A stretch of 9,000 bases of DNA from Chitinophagia bacterium (GTDB taxonomy: Bacteria > Bacteroidota > Bacteroidia > Chitinophagales > Chitinophagaceae), in assembly GCA_010027295.1 (NCBI GenBank), contig RGVM01000073.1, positions 1 to 9,000 of the forward strand, in the 5' to 3' direction. The position numbers and the translations under genes were made by a program. Positions 1-5,767 of the stretch are shown piece after piece. Positions within the stretch are counted from its first letter, which is position 1. Every line of letters starts with the position of its first letter. A model generated the notes under the pieces. That model was not told the DNA's origin and made no database searches. It saw nothing but the letters and a program-made list of their open reading frames with translations.

Positions 1-637
1 CGGCCCGAGGGGAGGATGGCTTCGTCGTATTCGAGCATCTGAGACGCGTGGAACTGCAGGGTCAGATTGTCGATGACGCCTCCGAGCGTGAAGTATGGGT
101 GCCAGCCATCCGACATGGGTATCGTCTTGATGCTCCGGTTGTGGATGACGGTGAGACGAGTAGGGTATTCCCGGGCTCGAGTCGGTAGCGAATGAGACAG
201 TCATAGGGGAAGGGAAAGCCTTCGGCATCGCCTTTGTAGGCGTATTTGAGTTCGAGTTCCGCGTAGTCGGCATGCACGGCCTTCTCGATGATGTGGTAGG
301 GGGCGTCGTAGAGCAGTCCGTGGATGGCCGTACCGTTTAGGAGGAACTTGCTTATGGTGTGGCGCCTTCCGTTCCAATCGTAGGAGGAGTTGCGGAGGCG
401 GCATACGAAAGGGGAGAGTTTGGCGCTGTGGAACCCCTTTGTGACTCGTTCCCGCCAGTCGGCGGCGTCCCGGAAGCCCTCGATGACATTGCATTCGCCG
501 TCGGGCGTAGGGATGGAGAAGGCGTTAAGGATGGCGCCGGCCGAGGGGATGATATCAGCGTTGCAGCCGGTAAGGGCGTCATGTAGGCGGACCCTGTCCC
601 AGCCTTCCGCGTGGTCGTGCATGATCTGAAAGCGCAT
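1..637 (-). pseudogene. Aldose 1-epimerase family protein, partial at left edge, with an apparent -1 frameshift
   Basis: This gene resembles the GalM-like aldose 1-epimerases, which interconvert alpha and beta anomers of free sugars in the cytoplasm. From the ATG at 637 the protein reads well for 161 residues. It contains the family-like segments SAKLSPFVCRL (71-81), IHGLLYD (105-111, with H106 matching a conserved active-site His) and YPFPY-like FPFPYDC (141-147). The frame then breaks. After the Val codon at 157-155 only two bases remain before a new frame that resumes the family sequence, TVIHNRSIKTIPMSDGWHPY, at 152 and stays open to base 1. That part includes the GWHPYF segment with the expected second catalytic His. 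Without the shift the original frame stops at 64-62. One base appears to be missing between about 153 and 163. The gene starts 47 bp after the acyltransferase stop, so the two are probably co-transcribed. The family call is secure; whether the break is real or a sequence error cannot be decided here. Confidence 0.8.
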
Positions 638-684
638 GGCCTTGGTATGTAGCGGGTTTTCTGTCAACGGCTGACCGGAGATTG

Positions 685-1833
685 TCAGACGCGTATGTAT
701 ATCTTCTTTCTGTCGAGCCAGTGGCAGACGGCCCAGAAGACGGTGATATGGGCTACTGCATAGAGCAGGGATCCGTTTATGGGGCCGAAGGCCGGCGCGA
801 AGAGGTGTTCGTACATCCAGGCGCCGAGTCCGCGGATCACGGGCTTGCCCTCGGAAGTGGTATCGGCGATCCGGAAAAGTGCATAGCATTTGGCCACCAC
901 GCCACTCAGGACGAAGATGAAAAGGGGGTTTCTGCCGAAGACATGGAAGAAGCGGCACCAGGCACCGGCCTTGCCCTGGAACTCGATCAGCCAGATGGTG
1001 AATCCCAGGGTGGCCATCGCCAGTCCGCTCGTGTATAGGACATAGGAGCTCGTCCAGATCTTCTTGTTGATGGGGAAGGCGAGGTGCCAGCAGAACCCGG
1101 CGAAGATCAGCAGCAGGGCGAAGGCGAAGAGGTTGCCCAGCATCTCCCACTGTGGGCCCTTGCGTACGATGTACCGTCCGACCAGGTAGCCGATCACGAC
1201 CTGAACGGCAGCCGGGAGGGTGCTCATGAGGCCTTCGGGGTCGAAGGGGACACCTTCCCCGCGGTAGAGGTGGTCCTCGCCGAGGAGGGACTTGTCAAAC
1301 GAGGTGCCGAACCAGCCCTCCAGGCTGTAGGGGTCGCCAGGGCTACCCAGGGCCAGGCACAGGCCCCAGTAGCCGAGGAGCGTGGCCACGGATGCATAGG
1401 CGGCGCCCCTGTCACCAAGCAGGCGTATGGCGGCCGCGGCGAGGAAGTAGCAGAGGGCGATGCGTTGAAGCACGCCGAGAAGGCGAAGCCTGTCGAAGGT
1501 CTTGGCGACCAGCACGCCATCCGCATCGTAGCGAACGAACGGGAACCAGTTGAGCAGCAGCCCGATGGAGAAGATCAGGAATGCCCGATATCCGACCTTG
1601 CCCCAGAAGGCGGACGCCGGGGAGCCCTCGAAGCGGGGCAGCACGAAGGCCATCGCGTTGCCAACGGCGAAGAGGAAGAAGGGGAAGACAAGATCAGTGG
1701 GTGTGGCCCCGTGCCACGGGGCATGGGCCAGCGGGGGATAGATATGCGCCCAGCTGCCAGGGTTGTTCACCAGGATCATCAAGGCCACGGTGGCACCTCG
1801 GAAGACGTCGAGGGATGAAAAGCGGTTCGACAT
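685..1833 (-). CDS. NagX/HGSNAT-like membrane acyltransferase (DUF5009/COG4299 type)
   Basis: This 382-residue polytopic membrane protein belongs to the family that includes bacterial NagX and the human lysosomal heparan-alpha-glucosaminide N-acetyltransferase. Visible landmarks are the N-terminal RFSSLDVFRG motif (4-13), then HAPWHGATPTDLVFPFFLF (37-55), the RLRLLGVLQRIALCYF stretch, and about ten hydrophobic segments ending in a short basic tail. H37 aligns with the His that accepts the acetyl group in the human enzyme (H269 in my recollection of the alignment). The family is thought to transfer acetyl groups across a membrane to an amino sugar; the true substrate here is unknown. The ATG at 1833 fits because the family begins with exactly this R-x-x-SLDVFRG sequence. 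No strong Shine-Dalgarno site precedes it. It is probably the first gene of a two-gene unit with the epimerase, pointing away from the polysaccharide genes. Confidence 0.88.
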   Translation of the reverse strand: MSNRFSSLDVFRGATVALMILVNNPGSWAHIYPPLAHAPWHGATPTDLVFPFFLFAVGNAMAFVLPRFEGSPASAFWGKVGYRAFLIFSIGLLLNWFPFVRYDADGVLVAKTFDRLRLLGVLQRIALCYFLAAAAIRLLGDRGAAYASVATLLGYWGLCLALGSPGDPYSLEGWFGTSFDKSLLGEDHLYRGEGVPFDPEGLMSTLPAAVQVVIGYLVGRYIVRKGPQWEMLGNLFAFALLLIFAGFCWHLAFPINKKIWTSSYVLYTSGLAMATLGFTIWLIEFQGKAGAWCRFFHVFGRNPLFIFVLSGVVAKCYALFRIADTTSEGKPVIRGLGAWMYEHLFAPAFGPINGSLLYAVAHITVFWAVCHWLDRKKIYIRV

Positions 1834-2052
1834 GGCTGTGGCAGGTTTTTCGGGACCGGTACACGGAAGTTAGGTGTTTCAAGGTAACCTGACGACTCAG
1901 GGGCTTTGACGGCAATTTTCCCGGTATTATTTTGTGCCGGCGAGCGCTGTTAGGCAGACCTTAGCCCCAAAGGCAATAGCCGTTTCCGAATCGCGTTCTT
2001 ACATGGACCCGCAGCAAAGTCAGGTACTGCCGCCCCAACATACCAAACCAAG
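1834..2052. other. Divergent intergenic spacer
   Basis: This 219-bp non-coding gap lies between the divergent acyltransferase and wzm genes and should hold promoters for both. A plus-strand promoter candidate is listed separately. For the minus strand I found no convincing -33/-7 pair. A weak TGCCTTTG (minus strand, 1975-1968) has no suitable upstream partner. An ATG at 2003 is out of frame with wzm. Confidence 0.7.
1905..1934 (+). promoter_or_regulatory. Candidate Bacteroidota-type promoter for wzm-wzt
   Basis: TTTG at 1905-1908 is followed 18 bp later by TTATTTTG at 1927-1934. This fits the published Bacteroidota pattern of TTTG (or TTG) at -33 and TAnnTTTG at -7, with one mismatch in the -7 element (T for A at its second base). 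The -7 element sits inside a short inverted repeat, CCGGTA/TGCCGG (1921-1926 and 1935-1940, with one G-T wobble if it forms in RNA). The predicted start point near 1940 would give a leader of about 110 nt before wzm. This is a pattern match only. Confidence 0.45.
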
Positions 2053-2928
2053 ATGAGCACGGATAGGGAGATGATTCCGGAGAAGGATGACTGGGATCTC
2101 GAGATCGAACCTCGCACGAGGCTGTTCTCGCTGGATCTCAGGGAAGTATGGAGCCACAGCTACCTGCTGTTGATGTTTGTCCGGCGCGACATTGTGTCCG
2201 TATACAAGCAAACGATCCTGGGTCCGTTGTGGTTCTTCATCCAACCGCTCCTCACCACGGTCACATTCACGATTGTCTTCGGCAATATCGCCCAGATATC
2301 CACCGACGGCATGCCGCAGACGATATTTTACATGGCGGGCATCACCATGTGGAACTACTTCTCGGAAACGCTGACCGCTACAAGTAACACCTTCACCACG
2401 AATGCCAACATTTTCGGCAAAGTGTACTTCCCGCGGCTGGTGATGCCTATCTCGAAGGTCTTATCCGGACTGGTCAAGTTCGGTATCCAGTACCTGCTGT
2501 TCATCGCCATTCTGTTGTACTTCGTGTCGAGGGGGAACCATGTCAACCCCGACCCGCTGGGTATTTTGGTCGTGACACCGATCGTAGTGACGATCATGGC
2601 AGGCCTGGGGCTTGGTATGGGCCTCATCCTCTCCTCGCTGACGACGAAGTACCGGGATCTCATGTTCCTGATCACGTTCGGCATCCAGCTTCTGATGTAC
2701 GCCACGCCTGTCATCTATCCCCTCTCCAGCATGAGCCCTGCCTTCCGTTGGCTCATCGAGGCGAACCCTCTCTCCTGGCTGGTGGAGGCCTTCCGGCACG
2801 TGTACCTCGGCGCCGGCCAGCTAAGCATACCCGGGCTGCTGTACAGCCTGGGCTTTACGACGTTCATCCTGCTCGTCGGCATGCTCGTCTTCAACAAGGT
2901 CGAGAAAAACTTCATGGACACCGTCTGA
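2053..2928 (+). CDS. wzm: Wzm-like ABC-2 permease for polysaccharide export
   Basis: This 291-residue inner-membrane permease of the ABC-2 family resembles the transmembrane subunits that move undecaprenyl-linked O-antigen, capsule or teichoic-acid glycans. After a charged cytoplasmic N-terminus (about 1-35) the family landmarks appear. They are the amphipathic RRDIVSVYKQTILGPLWF segment before the first membrane helix, KVYFPRLVMPIS in the middle, the LTTKYRDL loop, and NPLSWLVEAFR before the last helix. About six hydrophobic helices are visible. Length is normal for the family. The ATG at 2053 is the first in frame after the spacer; M7 is a possible alternative. It ends 4 bp before the wzt start, which suggests translational coupling and a two-subunit transporter. 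The family call is strong; the exact glycan cannot be read from the sequence. Confidence 0.93.
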   Translation: MSTDREMIPEKDDWDLEIEPRTRLFSLDLREVWSHSYLLLMFVRRDIVSVYKQTILGPLWFFIQPLLTTVTFTIVFGNIAQISTDGMPQTIFYMAGITMWNYFSETLTATSNTFTTNANIFGKVYFPRLVMPISKVLSGLVKFGIQYLLFIAILLYFVSRGNHVNPDPLGILVVTPIVVTIMAGLGLGMGLILSSLTTKYRDLMFLITFGIQLLMYATPVIYPLSSMSPAFRWLIEANPLSWLVEAFRHVYLGAGQLSIPGLLYSLGFTTFILLVGMLVFNKVEKNFMDTV

Positions 2929-2932
2929 CATT

Positions 2933-4222
2933 ATGGGAGCCGTCATCAGAGTCGAGCAATTGAGTAAGCAGTACCGCCTTGGTCTTGTCGGGACGGGCAC
3001 CCTTAGCCATGACCTGAACCGCTGGTGGTACAGGGTTCGCGGCAAGGAGGACCCCTATCTCAAGATCGGAGAGGTCAACGACCGGGCCAGCAAGGGCTCC
3101 AGCGAGTATGTCTGGGCGCTGAAGGACATCAACTTCGATGTGCAGCAGGGAGAGGTGCTCGGGATCATCGGGCGCAATGGGGCGGGCAAGAGCACGCTCC
3201 TCAAGGTGATGAGTCGGACGACGGCACCATCCATTGGAAGAATCCGCATCCGGGGACGCGTGGCCAGTCTGCTGGAAGTGGGCACGGGCTTCCATCCCGA
3301 GCTCACAGGCAAGGAGAACATCTACCTCAATGGCGCCATCCTTGGCATGAAGAAGCAGGAGATAGACAGGAAGTTCGATGAGATCGTCGATTTCGCCGGC
3401 GTCGAGCGCTATATCGACACACCCGTGAAGCGGTACAGCAGCGGGATGTATGTCCGTCTGGCCTTCGGTGTTGCGGCCCATCTGGAGAGCGAGATCCTCA
3501 TCGTGGACGAGGTGCTGGCGGTGGGGGACGTCGAGTTCCAGAAGCGGTCGCTCGGCAAGATGGGCGAAGTCAGCCGCAGCGGAGGCAAGACGGTGCTCTT
3601 CGTATCTCATAACATGACGTCCATCGGGTCCTTGTGCAACCGGCTGCTGGTAATGAAGAATGGCCAGGTAGATTTCCACGGGGGGGTGAAGGAAGGACTC
3701 AACCATTACATAAACAACATCCAAAGCGCGGCCGAGGGCGCCGACCTGCGCGAGCTGCTGAAGGCACTGCCGGAGGACGAGTACTTCGAGCTGCTCGACT
3801 TCGACATGGTCCAGGAGGAATCGGACGGAGACATCTTCGTCAGCCATCTCCCGGTGGACATGGTCTTCACCTACCGCATACGAAAGCCCATCTCCGGATT
3901 GAGGGTAGGTTTCGAGGTGCAGGAGAAGAAAAGCGAGCTGACACTCTTCTCCGTTTTCCATGACGACTCTTACGATGAGATCCTGCCCTGGATCCCCGGG
4001 GTCTATACATCCCGCGCCAGGATAGACGCCAACCTGCTACGCGAATCCTCCTACCTGGTGAACCTGACGGTATGCATCCATAATGTCCGTTGGATACTGA
4101 ACGGACAGGTCAAGGTGCCGATGGAGGTGAAGAACCTTACAGGACTCACTTCCATCTACGGGTTCGAGAAGCGCCCCGGATTCCTGCTACCTCCCATCCA
4201 CTGGGAGAACAAGGGTGCCTGA
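2933..4222 (+). CDS. wzt: Wzt-like polysaccharide ABC transporter ATPase with C-terminal recognition-like domain
   Basis: This 429-residue ATPase partners the preceding permease. The nucleotide-binding domain covers about residues 1-245. It has Walker A GRNGAGKST (80-88), ABC signature YSSGM (168-172), Walker B ILIVDE (188-193, catalytic E193) with the D-loop following, and H-loop SHN (225-227). A stretch at about 30-57 between the first strand and WALKDINF is an insertion typical of O-antigen and teichoic-acid exporters. The C-terminal 180 residues lack ABC motifs. They look like an all-beta Wzt_C-type domain, with alternating hydrophobic strands and the segment PGVYTSRARIDANLLRESSY. In E. 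coli O8/O9a Wzt such a domain binds the modified non-reducing end of the polymer before export. That this one also gates export on a terminal cap is an inference. The start at 2933 lies 4 bp past the wzm stop. Confidence 0.93.
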   Translation: MGAVIRVEQLSKQYRLGLVGTGTLSHDLNRWWYRVRGKEDPYLKIGEVNDRASKGSSEYVWALKDINFDVQQGEVLGIIGRNGAGKSTLLKVMSRTTAPSIGRIRIRGRVASLLEVGTGFHPELTGKENIYLNGAILGMKKQEIDRKFDEIVDFAGVERYIDTPVKRYSSGMYVRLAFGVAAHLESEILIVDEVLAVGDVEFQKRSLGKMGEVSRSGGKTVLFVSHNMTSIGSLCNRLLVMKNGQVDFHGGVKEGLNHYINNIQSAAEGADLRELLKALPEDEYFELLDFDMVQEESDGDIFVSHLPVDMVFTYRIRKPISGLRVGFEVQEKKSELTLFSVFHDDSYDEILPWIPGVYTSRARIDANLLRESSYLVNLTVCIHNVRWILNGQVKVPMEVKNLTGLTSIYGFEKRPGFLLPPIHWENKGA

Positions 4223-4330
4223 TCTGCCCCGACTTCCCAGGTGGAAGCGGGAGCCTACATGGGGAAAATACGTACGGGTGGTTTTTTTTCTCTAATTTCA
4301 GCCCGCTCGTACGCATCGAATCCTGAATCC

Positions 4331-4912
4331 ATGAGGAACTCCCCGTACATCCACTCCTCCGCCGTCGTCGACGAGGGGGCAGTCATCGGTGAAGGCACTC
4401 GTATATGGCATTTTTGCCATGTAATGCCAACTGCCGTGATAGGTGCCGGCTGCAACATCGGCCAGAACTGTTTCATCGACAATAGGGTCAGCATAGGGAA
4501 TGGGGTGAAGATCCAGAACAACGTTTCGGTGTACAACGGCGTGGTGGTGGAGGATGATGTCTTCCTGGGTCCATCGATGGTCTTTACGAATGTGATGAAT
4601 CCCCGGAGTTTCGTCGAGCGCAAGTCGGAGTTCCGTGCCACCATACTCCGGAAAGGCTGTACGGTGGGTGCGAACGCCACGATTGTCTGCGGTGTGGAAA
4701 TCGGACGGTATGCGCTGGTAGGTGCCGGCTCCGTCATCATCCGCGACGTGCCCAACCATGCCCTGATGGTCGGGAATCCTGCCAGGCGTATTGGCTGGGT
4801 CAGCCGGACTGGCGAGAAGCTCCATTTCGATGCGGACGGCATCGCCTGGTGCGGCCCCGAGGCTTGCCGTTACCGGCTACAGGAGGGTGTCGTAAGCGTG
4901 CTCGAGTCATGA
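4331..4912 (+). CDS. WbpD/WlbB-like sugar-nucleotide N-acetyltransferase (left-handed beta-helix)
   Basis: This 193-residue hexapeptide-repeat acyltransferase most resembles WbpD/WlbB. Those enzymes acetylate the 3-amino group of UDP-2-acetamido-3-amino-2,3-dideoxy-glucuronate in the pathway to diacetamido uronic acids found in O-antigens. Hexapeptide-type repeats run from IHSSAVVDEGAVIGEGTRIW (7-26) to VGAGSVIIRDVP (130-141). Conserved pieces include GPSMVFTNVMNPRS (80-93), GANATIVCG (113-121) and NPARRIGWVSRTG (149-161). I chose the ATG at 4331 because the family starts directly with the first hexapeptide repeat. The frame is open upstream to an ATG at 4241, but those 30 residues look unlike the family. 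The 108-bp gap after wzt leaves room for its own promoter, though it may share the wzm transcript. The other enzymes of that pathway (dehydrogenase, oxidoreductase, aminotransferase) are not in the window. A related VioB/PglD-type substrate remains possible. Confidence 0.85.
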   Translation: MRNSPYIHSSAVVDEGAVIGEGTRIWHFCHVMPTAVIGAGCNIGQNCFIDNRVSIGNGVKIQNNVSVYNGVVVEDDVFLGPSMVFTNVMNPRSFVERKSEFRATILRKGCTVGANATIVCGVEIGRYALVGAGSVIIRDVPNHALMVGNPARRIGWVSRTGEKLHFDADGIAWCGPEACRYRLQEGVVSVLES

Positions 4913-4982
4913 GCCACCATGTTTTCCCGTCAGACTTCCCGATACGCTGTCATGGTCGTACCGACCTGTCGGAATGTTTGTG

Positions 4983-5032
4983 TCGGACCCTTCTCCCAAG
5001 GGTGCCTTCAGGGGGTGCTTTGCGGGGTCCGA
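4983..5032 (+). repeat. Inverted repeat with an internal, mutually exclusive hairpin
   Basis: TCGGACCC (4983-4990) and GGGTCCGA (5025-5032) are perfect 8-bp inverted copies separated by 34 bp. Inside, ACCCTT (4987-4992) and AAGGGT (4998-5003) form a 6-bp stem with a CTCCC loop. The two stems share 4987-4990 and cannot form together. A run of A, not T, follows at 5037-5043, so this is not a standard intrinsic terminator on the plus strand. Confidence 0.55.
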
Positions 5033-5047
5033 TGGTAAAAAAACGCC

Positions 5048-5055
5048 TATATTTG
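5048..5055 (+). promoter_or_regulatory. Candidate -7 promoter element for the NusG-wza-wzc unit
   Basis: TATATTTG matches the Bacteroidota -7 consensus TAnnTTTG perfectly. The nearest upstream TTTG (5019-5022) lies 25 bp away, slightly further than the usual 17-23 bp, so the -33 element is weak or absent. The predicted start point is around 5062. It would give a leader of about 180 nt before the NusG-like gene. Confidence 0.5.
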
Positions 5056-5118
5056 AGCCTAATTATAAGGAAATCATTACGGTTCCCCTTTCATGTTCCC
5101 AATCTTCAATGATAGGCA

Positions 5119-5150
5119 CCCATCTCAGGCGGATATTTTCGCCCGATGGG
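5119..5150 (+). promoter_or_regulatory. Leader hairpin upstream of the NusG-like gene
   Basis: CCCATC (5119-5124) pairs with GATGGG (5145-5150), and inside it GGCG (5128-5131) pairs with CGCC (5140-5143). A 3/1 internal loop separates the two stems, and an AU-rich 8-nt loop (5132-5139) closes the hairpin. No U-tract follows, so it is not a terminator of the usual kind. It may be a pause or recruitment signal in the nascent RNA, but that is inference. Confidence 0.45.
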
Positions 5151-5201
5151 AATGACATGACCGTGATGCATCCAGCCATTACAACCTATGCCCGGTACAC
5201 C

Positions 5202-5215
5202 TGCTGACATCAGCA
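5202..5215 (+). repeat. Short palindrome near the NusG-like start
   Basis: TGCTGA (5202-5207) and TCAGCA (5210-5215) are perfect inverted copies two bases apart. As RNA this gives a 5-bp stem with an ACAU loop, ending about 30 nt before the start codon. Confidence 0.4.
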
Positions 5216-5244
5216 TGTGACCGACTTGGCGAAGCCATGTGAAA

Positions 5245-5766
5245 ATGAACAAGGAGGAGAAGAAGAAGGTCTGGTATGCGGTGTATACCAAGCCCAGGTG
5301 GGAGAAGAAGGTGGATGCCCTGCTGAGAGATCAGGGGCTTGAGTCCTACTGCCCGCTGAACAGGGTCAAGAAGAAGTGGAGCGACCGCATGAAATGGGTG
5401 GATGAGCCGCTGTTCAAGTCCTATGTGTTTGTCCGGGTATTCCCGCAGGACCAGACAAAGGTCAGGATGGTGGACGGTGTGCTGAACTACGTGTACTGGC
5501 TGGGGAAGCCGGCCGTGATCAAGGACGTCGAGATAGAGGACATACGTCGGTTCCTGGGCGAACACAGCGATGTGGTGGTGGTACCCATGGACATAAAGCC
5601 CGAAGACAGGGTTGTCATCCGGTCCGGAATCCTGATGGACAAGACGGCCATCGTGCAGCGGGTGATGCAGCACACGGTGGAGGTAGTGATAGAGAGTCTT
5701 GGATACAAACTTGTAGCGAAGGTCGACCGTGCCAAGATAACTCCAGTTTCAAGCACAAAAGAGTAA
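5245..5766 (+). CDS. UpxY-like NusG paralog, operon-specific transcription antiterminator
   Basis: This protein of 173 residues is a specialised NusG relative. Members of this group (UpxY in Bacteroides; RfaH and LoaP elsewhere) bind RNA polymerase at the start of a long polysaccharide operon and suppress early termination. The NGN domain runs from VWYAVYTKPRWEKKV through LESYCPLNRVKKKW and PLFKSYVFVRVF (about residues 9-103). A KOW domain follows, with KPEDRVVIRSGILMDKTAIV and an ESLGYKLVAKV end (about 118-166). The usual KOW Gly after the turn is Asp here. The ATG at 5245 is preferred. An in-frame GTG at 5239 would add two residues. It is short and lacks the acidic insertions of housekeeping Bacteroidota NusG. 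It leads the unit, and its stop is 1 bp before the wza-like start, so the export genes are probably its targets. Function is inferred from family and position. Confidence 0.9.
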   Translation: MNKEEKKKVWYAVYTKPRWEKKVDALLRDQGLESYCPLNRVKKKWSDRMKWVDEPLFKSYVFVRVFPQDQTKVRMVDGVLNYVYWLGKPAVIKDVEIEDIRRFLGEHSDVVVVPMDIKPEDRVVIRSGILMDKTAIVQRVMQHTVEVVIESLGYKLVAKVDRAKITPVSSTKE

Positions 5767-5767
5767 G

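Larger units (their letters stand above)
4913..5244 (+). other. Structured non-coding control region upstream of the NusG-like gene
   Basis: I see no credible gene in these 332 bases; the short open frames have no family-like sequence. The region holds a small palindrome CCGACCTGTCGG (4961-4972), an 8-bp inverted repeat with a competing hairpin (4983-5032), a perfect TAnnTTTG element (5048-5055), a 10-bp interrupted hairpin (5119-5150) and a short hairpin (5202-5215). CATGTGA occurs twice, at 5214-5220 and 5236-5242. The base composition from about 5040 to 5110 is locally AT-richer than the flanking genes. The layout suggests the end of the upstream unit, then a promoter, then a structured leader of about 180 nt. 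Confidence 0.6.

Noticed and set aside
1084..1818. Plus-strand open frame opposite the acyltransferase
   Set aside because: Gly/Glu/Gln-rich composition without domain features, fully covered by a convincing membrane protein on the other strand.
1968..1975. Minus-strand -7 element for the acyltransferase
   Set aside because: One mismatch to TAnnTTTG and no TTG at a suitable distance upstream.
2912..3961. Long open minus-strand frame opposite wzt
   Set aside because: It is a His/Leu/Arg-rich translation with no family features, opposite a clear ATPase with all motifs. It is a by-product of GC-rich codon use.
4233..4247. CTTCC/GGAAG hairpin after wzt as a terminator
   Set aside because: The stem is only 5 bp and no T run follows directly; the T8 tract is about 35 bp further on.
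4241..4330. Longer N-terminus for the acetyltransferase starting at 4241
   Set aside because: The added 30 residues do not look like the family, which begins at the hexapeptide repeat, and they cross the T8 tract.
5037..5043. Intrinsic terminator at the inverted repeat 4983-5032
   Set aside because: The run after the stem is A on the plus strand. On the minus strand the T run lies before the stem, so neither orientation fits.
4974..5207. Possible small gene in the control region
   Set aside because: The translation has no recognisable features and would cross the promoter element and the leader hairpin.
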